From Otis tarda (Eukaryota > Chordata > Aves > Otidiformes > Otididae), in the NCBI GenBank assembly GCA_026413225.1, contig CM048552.1, positions 62,015,001 through 62,079,000 on the forward strand: a stretch of 64,000 nt of DNA. The letters are read 5' to 3'. The notes below the pieces were generated by a model, which was not told where the DNA came from, ran no database searches, and was given only the letters and a program-made list of their open reading frames with translations. Below, one piece after another: positions 23,916 through 39,559 of the stretch (positions within the stretch are counted from its first letter, which is position 1; each line of letters opens with the position of its first letter). A program made the position numbers and the translations under genes.

Positions 23916-26900
23916 TTGTCTGCAGCCTCTGCTCCCTTGGCTTTTGGAAGGAATCTCTGCTGCATTGCATGGGGCTGATGAGAACATCTATAACTTTCTA
24001 AATTCAGCCACACTGCTTGCTCGCTGTGCCTCTCTCTGTAACATGCAGACACACATACACACACAGATAGTGGTTGAGAAAGTGACTGCCATGCTATTAA
24101 AGACCCCTTCCTGCCTGCAGAACTTATAGGAACTACTTGTATGCATTTATGCCTTTTTCCATGACATAAAAGAGACAAATAAGTATAGTCAATGTGTCTG
24201 CAGTTAAACATAATTTCCTTCCTTTAAGAGAAAGTGGTATGCGAAGATGGAGTGAGAAGTAGAGTACTTTGCAGTGTCAACAAAAAAAAAAAGGGTTATT
24301 GTGTTTCTGTTTGGAACAGTGAAGATCCTCCACATCTCCCTTCTGTTTGTATTTGCTGTATTTTACTGGGTCCTTTGCCTGTAGCCATCCTCATTTAGTC
24401 TTCGGTGGAGACTATAGAGTTCCTTTCAGCACTGCTACCCCATTGACTGGAGAGGTCACTACTGAGAGATGAGAGAGATTCTCTTTTCCACTTATCGAGG
24501 AGATGCTACACTCCTTGCCTTTGCCAAGCCAGGAAACCAGACTGAAGGAATGGAAATCCTATCTGTAGGACACGCACCGACCCGCTAAACTAAGCCACCA
24601 GGCTGCCCTCCTCTTTAACTCCTACTTAAACTATGACTATGCAGGCAATAGAAATGCAGGTCAAGTTAATCAGAGGATACAAGGATTTATGTTCTTCTGC
24701 CCTTTTAGGATTTTGAGACAAAACTGTAGTGATTAGTGCAATAGATGAAGTAGTCCTCAAGGGTTTCATGCTGTTAAAATGCATACTTGTGTCATTATCA
24801 CGTATCAATAAGAACCAGGCTACTAGACAGACTGCCTGCTGTCTAAATACACCCAAATGTTAGGGAAAATATCTTTGAAAAGGAGTTAGAGATGAAATAG
24901 TGGTCATGTGTCTGTTTATCCTGTGGCCAATGCATGATTGTTTCTTCTACAATCTGTTGTTTTCTTGCTATTTAGCCATTTTATAGACATCTTATAAGGG
25001 ATGGGCATCTCATTCCTTTTTTTTTTTTTCAAGAAACTAGACTATTATCTGGCTTTTTCTGCTCTACTTATTGTGGTATTTTATTATTTGATGGATTCAT
25101 GTGCCTGTAAAATACAGAGAAAGGCAAGATCCCTGCCTACAAGAACCTAAACAAGCACTATTAAAGCTGTTTCTCTCCTTTGTTTCATATAACTTTCTAG
25201 ATAAACCTCCTTATATCACTGAAATAATTCCTGTTCTTGAAAAGCAGTGAGCTACCCTGAATAGGTAACTGGAGATTTTGTCCCTCTGTATGAGTGTGGT
25301 GGCAGTGGAGAATAGGTGCATGAACAGACCTAATAACATTGCAGAGATAGCTTTTTCTTGTTCCCCTTTGTTTTACTCACATCCAGGCACCAAATGCTGT
25401 GATGGCTGAAACCAGAAAAGGATGAAGAGCAACTGCTGATTCTCTCCAGCATGGTGTTTCCTTAGTGGTCCCTTGTAAGATGTAAATACAGTTTCCTTCA
25501 CATTTCATCCATCTTGTGCCAAGAGGTGCTGAGAAATACATGTCTGGAGATTCCTGTTAATACAAACAGCATTAAATATGGTCACAATCTAGCACTGAAT
25601 AGGTTAAAGAGGTTCTCCATCGCAATCTCATGGTGAGAAAGAATTGGAGGCCAGTGGATATCCTTACAGCCTTAAAGGTCTTCCTTTCCAGGAAAACAAA
25701 GAAGATATGCAGTAAGAAGGAATCTAACTCACAGACTACCTTTATTCTACTAAATAAATCAGTACTGAGTCCACTCACTGTCCCAGAGGCCAAGTGAAAG
25801 TGTGTGGTTCTCATCCACACAGCAAAACTTCTTCTCTACCCCAAAACCAGGAGACTGCAGCCAAAATCTCCACAGGGAATGGTTGCTGGCATGTGCCTAA
25901 GCGTAAAGCATAGGTACGAGAGTGCTAGCTGGTCTAAGCCAAAATGGTACCAGGGATCATGCTAGCCATCCCCCAGTGTAGATAATCACAGGGCAACACT
26001 TGAACTCGTGCCCTAGCCCTGCTTTATTTACTTGTATACACACAGCTAGAAAAACTAAATTGGCTCCTGTACCTCTGCTAGGCAGCAAGGGAAGATAGGT
26101 TACAGGTAGAAAAAAATCACGAAACACTGTCGTTGCCTTTGGAGAGTGTGGAGAGATGTGTGTTTCATGAGGTCTCTGTTTTGTAAAGGCCAGCTGAGAG
26201 TGCAAGCAAAAGGCTCTTTGACTACACAGAATAAATTGAAACTGTGGAATAGCAATAATCTGAAATCTTGCTCATCCTTTCACTCTTTCCTACCCTTACA
26301 TTATACTTGTATAACTCCCTGAATTTCATGTTACATTCTCTTTTACTCTAATAAAAAATTCCAGAGTTGCAACTTTTCTGTAACGTAATTTTTAATACTA
26401 TTATAAAAGGTGGCCACTGTGATGTCTCAGTGTACCTTAACACTAGCAGTGACAGGAAAAGCAGTTTATTTCCTAAGAAAGTAAGCCATATCTTATTTGT
26501 TTCAGTCCAATTCCCAGCTGAGTCCTTGCCTCAACCACCTGCAGATACTTCATACTCCAATCTAAGACATTGGAGTATGGGCATTTTAGTTTATTTTTTT
26601 TCCTGCACAAATGTTGTCACAATGTTGACCCCATCTTGCTTGTGTTGAAACAGTTATTAGTACTTTGATGTTATTCTACAGATGTCATTCAGAGCTTGCC
26701 TTCTTATATGTCTTTTCCAAATCTGCAGAGTAGATGTTAGTCACCAAACTTGCCTTATCACTGCATATAGAAGAAGTGTTGATTTTGGCCAACAATTGCC
26801 CAAATTGCTTTAAGACTGGTTTAAAAAGAAGGAAAAAAACTGAAGTGGAGGAAACACTTGATCTTTTTTGGTTGGTTTTTTTTTTTTTTCATTTTAGTTA

Positions 26901-27239
26901 TCTCTAAGCTTATGCTTCTTGGATCACAGAGGTATTTAAACATACTTTAAATTATCCATTCACTCAATCTGGTACACTCTCTGTTAATAAATGCATTTAT
27001 CTGTTTATACTATGAAGTTCAGATTTTTAATAATTTTTTTTTTCCTGCAGTTCTGCTCTGCTTCCCTGTATATGGCAGTCACTCAGCTGATCTGACTGCA
27101 ACTCATCTTGTGAAGGAGCTGAGCCAGAAGAGGAAGCGTTTAGCTCCTCTGTGCTGAAAACACAACTCCTGGGCAAGTGAAAGGGCCACAAACCACCTTC
27201 TGACTCAGCTGCCAGCCTACTTGCCAAATGATTGAGCCA

Positions 27240-27690
27240 GAATCTTCACAGAAATTGTGAGGTGGAAAGAGCTGAGCTCCACGTTTTTTCTAGCCCACCT
27301 CCTGTACCTCAGTAGATAGAACTAGAGGCTGTGCTATCCCTAGCCATCCATTCTTTAACTTACCCTGTTGCTAAAAGCACTCCTGTTTGCACAGCCTGCC
27401 TCATGTCTCCGGATGGACATGTTCTTTCTCATAACTTGATATTCTCCTTCCATAAGTTGGCTTGTGACCTTGTATTTTGCCCTTCCGTAAACTGAACATC
27501 TTCTGATCAAAATTTTTCCTCATTGCAGTACGGCTTTTGTGTACCATTGCAAGCTCTCTTGTCAGCCATCTCAGGGGCCAAACATGCTAAGCTCTCTGAG
27601 CCTTTCCCTTCCATGCCTGCCCCGATTAATCTTCTGTGGTCTCTTTCCAAAACATGAGTATCCTATTTTAACTCTGTCCAGCTCCTTGAG
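27240..27690 (-). mobile_element. Ancient CR1-like LINE remnant
   Basis: The plus strand reads like a strongly diverged, reversed CR1 3' half. A TTTTTCCTCATTGCAGTA-like stretch near 27510 is followed by CTAAGCTCTCTGAGCCTTTCCC and CCCGATTAATCTTCTGTGGTC. The last corresponds to the usual reversed CCGATCATCTTCGTGGCCC region, and CTGTCCAGCTCCTTGAGCAG comes after it. Edges are uncertain. Confidence 0.5.
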
Positions 27691-28019
27691 CAGTTCCCAA
27701 ACAGCAGCTAACCAAAGCATTAGATAATTAAATCATTCTCACTCGTATGTTTTAATAAATTCCCTTGGTCAAACATCCAAAGTCCTTATTTGCTCTTGCA
27801 GCTGCTAGTTCTGCATCCATAACTTCATCTTTGCTGCTCTTCCTGGGTATGAACTCTCTCAGTCTCTATTCTAGTAAGTCACTGTCTGTTTTTTAGCAGA
27901 GAAAAATCTTTGTCTTGTCACCAAGACAAAGGATCAGGACCTTCTCAGAAGATCTCAGAGACAAATCTTTAATTAAACTATTTAACTAAACAATGCTCTT
28001 AGTCATATGGTTTGGTTTT

Positions 28020-28105
28020 AGGTAGTCCTGTGAGGAACAGGGAGTTGGACTTGATGATCCTTACAGATCCCTTCCAACTTGAGATATTCTATGATTCTAT
28101 TTAAA
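28020..28105 (+). mobile_element. CR1 LINE 3' tail
   Basis: A very short CR1 copy: GTTGGACTTGATGATCCTTACAG, then CCCTTCCAACTTGAGATATTCTATGATTCTATTT, the standard CR1 tail. Confidence 0.9.
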
Positions 28106-31100
28106 AATTTTCCATTTAAAAGTTTTATTGATATTGAGAAAAGCTGATTGATTGAAATAAGAATACTGGCAGAAATGGTCAGTTTAGAGAAGAATGGGAA
28201 AGGATTCCCAGTCCACACAGGACTGAATCTGGAAATAACTCCCAAAATGCTAGTGTGTCTATGTGTTTTCAGTAAAAAATAAACAGCATCTTGGTTTGGT
28301 ACTAATAAAGAATCCAAAGTTTTGAAATCTCATATAATGGAAAACCATTTTTCACCAGTTTTAATATTTGGAGCTTTTGAGCCTCCAGGAAACAGTTATT
28401 TACTGAGCCCAAGGATGAAGGATAAGAAGCAACAGCAGACGGAGCCTTCCCTCCCATCGGGAGAAACCCATAACCGTGCTTCTCCAGGAGGATGCTAGAA
28501 AAAGGTTTGACAGCACCCAAGCCCCACTGAAGTCCCACATCATCTCCCACCAGGCACAAGGCCTGAAAATCCTGTTCTCCATGCCTACAGCAGAATCGCA
28601 TCATAGTGATGCTCAGATTCTGCCTTTGCCACATACTCTGTTTAAAATAGAACATTATAGATTTCGGTGATTTTTTTTTTTTTTGAGATCATTGATAATC
28701 CATAGGGCATTTTTTGCTTTTCTAACAATAAAAATACCAAGTCAATTATTTCAATTTCTACCCTGCTGGCAAGTGGAAGACTAAAGATGTACAACCAAAA
28801 AATGCACAACTTCTGCTTTTGCAAGAGAGGGAAGTACCTCAGCATGGAAGAATGCTGCATCTCAGACATCTGTTACTTTTTAAGTCCCCATCTAATTTGT
28901 GAAGGCAGTCCTTTTTGTCTGACATCTTTTCTGAACTTACTGGTGTTAATGGAAGACACCTGGATTTACCTGACCAGCTCAGTTTAATCACAGCCTTGCA
29001 CTGCAGACCTGCCAAGAAAGAAGACTTTCCTACTCTGTCATGCTCTCTGCTTTTCTGCCATGTAAACAAGACATGACCTTGGTTGAGAAGTGATGAGAAA
29101 TACTTTCTGTATAGATGTAGCATCCACAAATGGGGTCTTACTCTATGTAGTAAGATGAGGGAAGATTAAACTTTAAAGCCTAGATTGCATTTTTTTTCCA
29201 AGACAGTCGGCTTGGAGACACTTCAAGGCACGTACAAGATGTCGTTGACAGATAAACATCACTTGTCAGCTTTACCTTCTGCCTTACAATGACCCAAAGG
29301 GTGACATTACTGTGTAGGCAACACATGCCCCATGGTGTCCTATAGCAGTCAGAGTGTTTCCTTTCTGACAGTAAATTCCAGCGCACTGAGGCACTCGGCA
29401 TCAAAGTCAAGAGCTACTCCCTAGGTCAGAGCAGCAGGCACAATGGCAGGCTGAGGAAGGAGTGCAGCTTCCTTCTGTTATCTGCTTGGCTGGATAAGTC
29501 AGAAAAAATTAAGGTGAGGGTTGCTAAGAAGGGAAAAGTGATGAGAATGTTGCCACTGACTTCAAGAGCGTTAGAGCTTATTTTGCTCTGCTTTTAAGAG
29601 GAAACTTGAAAGAGGACCCTGCAGCCAGGAGAGAAAAAAGACATTGCAGCCCAAATTTTTGTTCTGACTTCCACAGGTGAAACTGGGAGCAGCTCCTCAC
29701 CTGAGCTGTGTCTAGGTAAGCAAGACCCGTGCTGGGTTTACATGCTCCATCGTACTTCAAACTGTCTAATTGTGAATGCCTGATGCAGTGTAACAAATAG
29801 AAATTTCTTTGGCCCTAATTCGATCTGTTCATTAAGCATGTGAAATTTACCTCAGCGGCTTACAAAGAGCATGTGATTTGCCCCAGCAGATTATGATGTA
29901 TCACAGTAGTATTGTGTCTCCAGTGCTGGCCAATGAGGCTTGGGATGAAGAGAACACCCTCTCATCATCATAAACCTAGGATTCTGATCTTGACTTCTCT
30001 CTCAGAATTGCATTTTTTTTTGTGTGTGTTTTCTAGTATGAATATAGCATTTCACCATTAAACTTAGTGGATTAATTTTAAATTATTTTCAATATGTTTG
30101 ATCTGTCTTATTAGAAGTCTGCAGAATTTAAAAAACATGCTTGTAGAAATTTAGCCCTGGAAATCCCTGAAATCTGTAACTATCTCAGCAATAGCACAAA
30201 TTTTCCCAAATTATTTTTTCCAAGTCTGCTTCCTTACTGATTACAATTAGCGTGTTCCAGTATCAAAATTCTGCAGGTACCTCTTGTACCCAAAGATGCA
30301 CACACTCTATATTAAGGGAAATGCTGGCACAGGGCATTCCAAGTAACTTCAATAAATGTTTCTGAGAGGACTTTAGAATTATTGCAATGACAGAGGCAGA
30401 GTTTGTAATTAGCGCTTATACAATACCAGTTTTCTATGTTAAAATTCTCACAAGCCTCCAAATGAAAGTATTAGAAATATGTTGATATTAAAAAACTTTA
30501 TTTGGTCTCTTTTAGAATTTTAAATATTATGGTTTTACAAATTTTAATACTTTGTGGAGATAGATAAATATTTCAAGAATTCAGAATGAATTATGTAAAT
30601 TTAAGTGTCATAATTCATTAGTATTCAAATAAAAGCATCCAAGTCCCAACGATGAAGGCAGTGAAAAAAAAAAAAAAAATTAAAAATCACTCTAACTATC
30701 TGATAGCCCAGAAATCTTGTCAAAGTGACTGTTTCCATTCAGACTGCCACCATCTAAGGTCATCCTTGCTACAGAATGATCACTCTGTGAAGGTACTTGA
30801 CAGAAATACATTCAATTCCCAGATTTCCAAAGGAGTTCATACACATCATCACAAGCAGCTTCTTTAAACAGAGCATACTTCAGTTCTCTTCTTATGAAGT
30901 GGGGATAATAACCCATTCTTTTACCCTAGAGCTATCATCATACCTTCTTTGTTTCCTTAAAGAGCCTATGGAGTGTGCATTAGTACCTGTTTGCACAGTG
31001 GAACCTTAACCTCTGTTGTTACTGTGACATATTATTACTACTTACAATGCCTAAAAATACTGCTGCATATGAATAGGCAGAATAAAAGATATCAAGTTCT

Positions 31101-34100
31101 AGGGCTGATGTTATATTTTATCTATTAAATCACATGCTCTTAGCATAAGTGCAGTATAATTATAACTGTATAATACACTGGGATATGTTGTTTGACATGT
31201 TAATGGTACAGTTTCCTTATACACATAATCCAGTGCCGCTACGGACTGCTGCTATTTGGATGGGTTCATTCTCTCCTCCTTTCTCTCTTCCTCCTCCTCC
31301 AACCAGAGGTCATATTCCTCTCTTGTACTGAACCTAGTGACTATGCAGGACGAATCAGTACAGCTTACTGATCTGAGTGAACCCTACTCATTTGGAGCAG
31401 GACATTATTTGTGCTGGCTTAGCTAGTTGAAGCAATGCTCTCTATCAGCCCTGTGATCACTAGATATGAGGCAACGGGAGCGCACAGCCACAGGCAGGGG
31501 AGTGGGACTGTCCCTCTTAGCTGCAACCTACACACACATAGTGTTAGGTTTAACGGGAAATTATACCCTCGTTGTGTCAGGTCCACAGTTTACAAACATC
31601 CGCTTCCTATTCTGGAAGATAATTGAGATACGTGTGAAGTAGTGCATATTGATCTCTTTAAAAAAAAAAAACGTCTGCTGTGCAGGGATAGATTTTCTTT
31701 AATTTATCCAAATCTTTTTTTTTTCCTTTGTATTGGATTAAAAAAAATAAAATTCCTTTCAACCTTCAGTAAACCACTGGGGGGTTCCACTGCTTCACTG
31801 AGGAGAGTGAACAGGAGCTGCAGGGGACATAACTGAAAAGGCAGCCCCATCCATTGGGATGACACAACGACCCTGCAATAATTAGCCATGAATCTCTGCT
31901 TTGGTGAAGGCCTTCACCTTCTCACTAAAAAATGAGGGTTATACAGTTTTTGTCTTTTGCTCTATGAGCCTGACCAGCCTTCATAACTTTGTGGTTCCCC
32001 TTGAACTTGACAAATGCTGAAGATTTACCTTCTTCCTACGTGCATTATGTAATGAAAGGAATGATGTGCTTCATTTCTCCACTAACAAATGTCATCTTTT
32101 ATGTAACAGACTTAATATGGCTGAATGATGGGAACATAGTGGCACCACTGAAGCTTAATTTATGAAGAGCTGTTGACTTTAACGGGAATACAATGCCAGT
32201 TTCTACTAGTATTTTCAAAGCCTTTGTAAGTACTATTCACTCCGAGTCAGCTCTGGGCTGGAAATTAGTGATGTCTTTTAAATGAGTGATAAGGAGATTT
32301 TATTGGGAAAAACTCTGTGTGTGGAAGATTCTGACTTGAATTTTTTTGGAGAGCATCCAGCATGAATTTCAAAGACAAAGTGTAACTCAAGAAGTTACAT
32401 GAAGTGGTAAGAGTAAAGATTAAAAGAAGACTTAGAATCAGTTAACATGGCCTCACTGTGTTAATTAAGCTTCACAAACAGGATGGTGAAAGTAAAGCAG
32501 AGAGAATATTTTATCTATAAAGGAATAAACAGAGACAAGTCATGGGATTTGAAGATCCATGTGAGGTACTGGATCAAAGAACAGGACCAGAGAGATACAG
32601 CTCTCAGCCTTTGTCCTTGGCTCCTAGTCTAAGGTATATGCTACTTTCTGGATCTGTGAACTCTGGAAGAGAAATTCCAAGGGGATATATTTCATTTCTG
32701 CCATGGACTGCACAGTTCAGAACAGGCATTTCTTTTGACCTTTTTGGTGACATCCCTTGTGTTTCAGTTTTAGTGAGTTCAGCATCAGAACTCATCTTTC
32801 CCAGCCATGCAGTCAGTGGAGATCTAGTCATCGGGCTCAGTTCAGTTACTTAAGCATGATCACACTCAGCTATCTGAGATGCCCTCTGCTATCCCTCACA
32901 GCCTCCCGTTGCCCCTGCACAGCATGTGGCTCATCGGTGAGTCTGGTGTCAAATCCATCTCTTCCATATGACTGTCTAAATATCTTTAGGCACCTCTGAT
33001 AGCACTACACACATAGGTTTTGCGAGCTGAACCCTTGTCAAATGCATATTAGAGGGCAATGCAGAAATGAATTTTAGGGTAAGGTGTCTCATATCTTGGA
33101 TTTCAATGGTGATCAGCCCACATGTCAGTGCTCCAATGTAGGTATCCAGAGTGCCCTACCCAATGCATTTTTCACAGGGATTAATGATTATGAGAGATTG
33201 TTGGGCTCATAACTACAACAACATATTGGATGCCCAAAAGTGAGCCCTCTTATGTGTTCCTTGCCTCTTCTACAGGCTTCTCTATGCTGCTGTCTCATGT
33301 GTGCCAGGACTTGTTCAGCTTCTCCCTGAGTGGCCACAGCAGATCAGCCCAGTTTGGCTTTTCACCTTTGCAGTGGCTGTGCACCCACAGAATTGCACGT
33401 CATCCAAAGTCTTTCATCTGTGCATACATGAGCCAAGTCAATCTCTTCTCCACCGCCACCTCCTAGACACGCTGTTGGCAGTGCAATGCATCTGATGTAC
33501 AGACTTTACAGCTTGGGTTTTGACTATTCCTTTGTCAGTGGTACAATGATGTTTTGGGTCAAATCTTTTTGGTTTGGCCTAAGTTTTTCTGTATGGTTTA
33601 TTAAAAAAAAAAAAAGTTGGTATTGCAGGCACTCGTCTATGGGAAAAATTCTTCTTCCAAAAATAAACCTTCATGCTCAAGTTAGAGCCTGAGGCTTAAG
33701 GTATTAGCAGTCTGGAACCATAACAATATAAACATATGAGAAGCCCAAGTGGGACTGAACAGCATTTGTGCACTATGCCATCACTGCTTTCTTATCACCA
33801 GTTCAATAACACTTGTGGGATTGCTTCCGCAGGATGTTTTCCCTGCATATGAACTGCATAAGCAGGAAGACGGTGTGCCATCTACTGGCATCTAAACAAG
33901 CATGACAAACTTTTTTTTTTTTCAGTTCAAGTGCTAAATTTAAAAAAGTTCTCCAGCTTGAAATATATCTACAGTAAAATGATCATTTATATGGTTGAAA
34001 ATGCTTTTTTTTTGTATAAACTTCTCAGGCAGACAGTGGTAATGCATCCCTTGCCCTGCCCAGAAGGAACCAGCCATGGTCCCAGACTGTCAGTCATAGC

Positions 34101-37100
34101 GCTTCTTCCTTGTGAGTCACATAGAAAATCATTCCTACGGGCATTTTTGGCCAAGTCAGCTGGATGGTACACAACACTGTCTCCCTACTGCCTTCTCACA
34201 GATATGGGTTGGCAGGTTAAGCAGTTACTGTCACCTCAGATAGTGCCTTCTCACCCTTCTTTGGCAGTTATGGATAGCTTCAGCACTGGCCTCAGCTAGC
34301 AATGCTAACTGCACACTGAAGTGGACCAGGGACACTTTCACATTCTGTTGCATAAAGCTTTACAATGACAACCTCTGTCCGGTACTTGGGAGTACCTGAA
34401 AATGGCCACTTCTTAAACTCTTCTGCTAGTTTCACCAGCAGCCACCTGGCTGACCTGTCCGGGGACTTCCAGTATATTCCAGGAGAGTCTATTAAGTCAC
34501 TCCTTCATATTCCTGCTCACTCCTATCTCCTGTCTCAAATTTCTCATCCTCCCTTGTTTCTTTTGTTACTGTTCTGCAATTATTGTCTGTCATGTGCTTT
34601 TGCCAAGGATCAAGCTGCAGAGAACTATAAAAATAGAGGGAAAAAAACAAACTATCATATTTCTGCAATGTCAAAAGGATCAGCCAGTAGGTTGTGTGTA
34701 GCACTATCATTCTATCATTTTTCCTTGGCATTAAACGTTATGAATAGGGATAAATGTCACATTAGTGAATGTCACATAATTTCCTGAATATGCTTGTGCC
34801 TGATTTAAAAAAATATGAAGGGATATTTAGTCTGAAGATTATGTGAATAACTGAAGAACTGAAAGAGCTCTAGTGTAAGCCACAATGATACCAACCAACA
34901 TGTTATATTAGCCATACACACACATACAGTTTTGGTGTATGAACAAACATATTTGCACAGAGGTATGCTTCTCCCCAAGTACTTGTCTCACTGAACCTGG
35001 CAGTGTTCCTCAATGCAGGTTGCTGGTGGGACTGTATGAAGAGGCCTCTGGGAATTCAAGGAAAGTGCAAAACCCCATAATTCCTTGAAGAAACTCTGCT
35101 GCCCTCCAGGTAAGAGTGTCATTTCCTAGCACTTGCAGAAAGAAGGGTGAGGGTGGCCAGCTCTTGATTCTCGCACAGGAAAAGAAGGTTTTAACAGAAC
35201 AAATTCAGCTGTCCCTGAAGCTGCCCATTTCTCAGAAGTCTAAATAGTTTCATCCACAGTTACAGAAGCTCAAAAAAATGAGGGTATATCAGCCATTTCC
35301 AGATGTAAAGGAACATCCAGCTGCCCACAGTTAGAAAGACATTGACTTAAACAAGATTTTAACCCTCTATCTGTAGGATCTCATATTAGCAAACCCTTCA
35401 GACTAAATGGCCTCTGACAGGATGCAGAAAGTTCTTGTATTCTTATAAAGCTGTTCTCTAATCCTGTCCTATACACTAAATTACCCTTCTTGCCCTTAGT
35501 GTTTTGCATGGAAAACTGACTGACTTACTGAGAAAAGGTCCACTGTTAATAATACTAGCCCTTAATTTTGTTGCTATTTAGTAAATGGTCCTACCAGGAG
35601 CCAGCAAGCTCACACCAAGTGCTATTCTACCTACTCAGCAAGTGAGAGCATATCAAAGAGCAAAGTGTGCTTGTTGGAGGTTATTTGGGGATCAAAATGT
35701 GCTCTCTCTCCTCCTTAATATCAACTTAATATCTAAATTTATAGGAATCCCTGTCTGGAAAGTCTTTTGTACAGTTGCATATGCATCTCAGATTACTTTT
35801 ATTGAGTTGCTTAGCAGGTCGCACATCCCATTTGATAAAAGCTCATAATGCTAAGAACTGAGCAATAATTTTCCAAAATCTCATGATTTTCTAATATTTT
35901 CTACATAGCAAAGATTATAGGGTTGTGACTTTAGATTTTCCTGGGTTTAATTCCCTATATGCTGTTCTGTTATTGACAGACTCTGTCATGGTCACTTTTT
36001 ACACTTTCCCTCCTCTTTTTTGTTAAAGTAAAAAATCTCCATCGTGGAATCTGCTACCTTATATGGACATTCTGCCAATTTAATGCTGTTCATTTGTCTC
36101 ATTTTCCCATGCTACCCACATTTCTCTTTTACAAGATTATATGCAGTGAAGCTTCAGGAAGAAGGCGCTGGAGGACACATCTTTGCATCAGTGAGGCCCT
36201 TCAAACTCATTGATCCTACAACGAGCAGACCCGCACGTCTCCAAGTACATTCTCCAGTGAATGCTGTGAAGCAGACATGGTCTGCCCATTCAGCTGATGA
36301 GGCTGACAGTGTCAAACCCAGATGAACAGGTTTGCATCTACTGACTTCCCTTCTAGGGGATGGAGCTCCTTTCTTGAGATCTGTCACTGAGGCATATTTT
36401 GGCTCAACCTTTCAGACACCTCCTCTTCAGTGTCATTGCTTTCCTCACTGGAGGTATCACGGAGGTTGTGTTGCGCTGGCAGTATCCCTTGGCACAGTGT
36501 CAGACTGACTCATCTTCCATTTCATTCCAGGCTCTGAAAACAGCTGCAGCTGTCAGAGGTTTGCAGTTACTCCGAAGTGTTGCGATAAAACTATACTTAC
36601 TAAATTATTCTGGTAAATACAGCCTCCATGTTATCAGAAGAAAAGTACCAAAAAAAAAAAAGAGTTATCTTGCAATGCATTATGGCTGTGGTTCCCTAGA
36701 CTTGCTTGACTTTGAGCAATTGCACAGTAATCAGTAATTGTGCAAAACAAAAGCTATCAGGCTGTTACAGGGTGAGCAGAAAAAAAACTAAGACAGAAAA
36801 TATAATAGTAGAACTGCAAAATATAATATAGCGTAACATAAAGCATAATGTAATGTAACCATCTTTACAACTTAATCTTTTGCTGTTACTTATTTTTACT
36901 GTGCAGTGGGAGTGTTTCATGAGTGTATTATTTTTTCCTTTAATATATCATTTCTTCTTAAGGGTACAATTACAAACCGACACTTCTTACTTTCTCTATA
37001 ATTCCTGGAAGTCTTAATATCTTTCTTCTATATATGGTGAGTACAATTTTTCATATGCTTCTAATTTACAGATATGTGTATGCAAATGGCACTGCAAGTT

Positions 37101-39236
37101 CTGACTCTCTCCATTTATTAAAAAAAGGTCCATGCATAGTATCAGCACCTAGCAAACATATAAGCGTAGGAATAACTTGGCTTGCAAGAGTAGTTCCACT
37201 AAATTAAATACAAGAATTTGCACTAACGTGATGAGTGCACTGTAGGTCCTGACATGTAAGCCTACCCGTTTAAAGGATACCTACCCAGTATATTGGGTAG
37301 TGGTAGCAGATTTAGCTGTGGTAGCCAGGAATATAGCACAGGCTGCAAAACCCACGCAAGAGGTTGGATAGATATTTGGAGGGGGCTTTGCAGGCTGTAC
37401 AGAGCTCCATGATACTATGCCTATTCTACAATCAGTCCTTGAAATAGTTTTCTTAAAACTGCAGTCATGACAGGGCAGACTTAATCTCTTAATATCCGGT
37501 GGTTCAGCTCAAATCTATTGTTTCTGAACTGTCCTGAGGACAGTTGTGAGTCTATTTCCACCATCCCAGCCAGGAAATGAAAGAAAGGGATAGATGTACT
37601 GTCAAAGCTAGAAGACAGATTATGCCTACTTAAGAAACAGTTTTTAAAGCTTATGTTTTTGTAAGTGTACTCTTTAAAATTAACTGGATTTATCATGTGC
37701 AATTATTTATGCGGTTTCAAACTAAGATAATGATGCTGGATCAAACACATCTTTCTGTAAAGAGAACTCATCTTTTACAAAATTGCCAAAGGCATCACAG
37801 CAATATAACAAGTCTTTGCTGGAGCATACAAAGATTCCTATTTGATTTCAATGATTTTATACGTTTTCCTGCCAAGGAGAACCCCATTATTCAAGCCAAG
37901 CCCTGGGTTTCCTTTCTGTTGTTTGATGATAACACAGAGATTGGCTCTCACTATTTTTAGAAACCATTTTTCTTCAAAACCAAGAAGGATGTCAAGACAC
38001 TCATTGCACTAAGGGAGATAACAACATTTAGTATTTTTTGTTTAGGATCATTTTATCACTAAACAGACATTGCTGTGAGACAAATGAATACAGCTTTATG
38101 CCTATGGCCAGGACCAGCACAAGCAAGGTGAAACTGGCTGGGACCAAGAGGTCAGAATGTAGGAAAAACTGTCCTAGTGGTGCGAAAGGGGAGGTGGTGC
38201 AAGAAATAAGAAGTAAATTTGATTTTAACTATTACTTAAGTTGTAATACACTATTTCTGTTTAATTTTTTTAAAGATACAAGCATTTCATTTTGCCCACA
38301 AAGTTAGAGGTTCAGAGCAGTGCTATTTTCTCCTGGTGTAATACGTGCAGGCAGCCAGTTGACATTTATGTTGTTTCGGAGTAATATATCACACGGAAAA
38401 CAAGCAGTTGCCATTCCTGATGATACATGATGGCATGATGGAAGTCTTTGTACTATCCCTGGAATTGCAAGACAGGAGATTTTTGCTGTCTTAGCAGCTG
38501 TAGGCAAGGGCTACTTTGCATAGTAGCCACTGTGCTTTTGGAAGTGGAGAAATCAGAGGGGATATATCTGAAGTCAGATAAAATAGGAATGGGTTCAAAC
38601 TTTTACAATACCCCTTGGCTTTCCTGCATTCTGTTTTAAAGGTCTTTTAAATTTTTGTTTATCCCTGTATTCCCCACTCCTGGCTATGGCCAGGGCTCTG
38701 GAGAAAGGACAGAAATAAGCACGTACTGTGTCCAAAACACAAGATCGACTATTTCATGAGAGATTTCGTGATAACTCCAGCCAAGAGGCCCTGACAAGAT
38801 TTGAATAGTCACTGCAGCTTTGCCACTTATCTAAACTAGACACTTCTGTTATTGTCTAATTCAGATTAAATATCTGTGCAGGGAAATGAGAAACCTTTTC
38901 CACACAGCAGGGGCAGTTGTATCAGTGGATTCAGATAGCAGACTTCAGTAAGGCCAACTTGCAGCTGGTGAGTAAGGGACAGGCAATGGTTGGCTCTGTC
39001 CCCTCACCACTATCTGCGATGCAGAGTGGCTAAGCTAGCATGAGAAAGAAGATCAGTAAGAAATTACACCCCTCTTCTCTGTAACTCCTGGAAGCAAGGA
39101 TGATGCAAGAAGGATCCTCCTGCTCAGAGGTTTGCCTCCAACTCAAACTGCCAGCTCACTCCTGTCCTAGCCCAGCTTCTACCCGACCTGTTCCTCAGAG
39201 CTATGCTCAAAAGTTACGTTGTAGTCCAGGAACATC

Positions 39237-39259
39237 AAAAAAAAAAAAAAAAAAAAAAA
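39237..39259 (+). repeat. Poly-A run (23 A)
   Basis: Twenty-three consecutive A followed by a GA-rich stretch. No polyadenylation signal or recognisable retrocopy precedes it. Confidence 0.9.
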
Positions 39260-39559
39260 GAAAGAGAGAAAAAGTATGGAAACTCTTACGTCACACAGGA
39301 GCTTTTTCCTGATCTGTAGAGGACAACACAGCACAGCACTGATGCAATGATGCAAGAGGATAACAGCAACAAGAATTCATCAACTCTAAATGTTACAAGG
39401 GTAGGATAATGAAAAAAAAAAAAGAAGTCAAAGCTCTTATTAAAGAGCAAACAATTATTCTAGCAACCCTGACACTCCTACACATGTTCAGAAGAATGCT
39501 TAAGTTTCTGTAATTGTAAAAAATTGGAAAACAGACAAAGGGAAAGAACAGAAATGTTG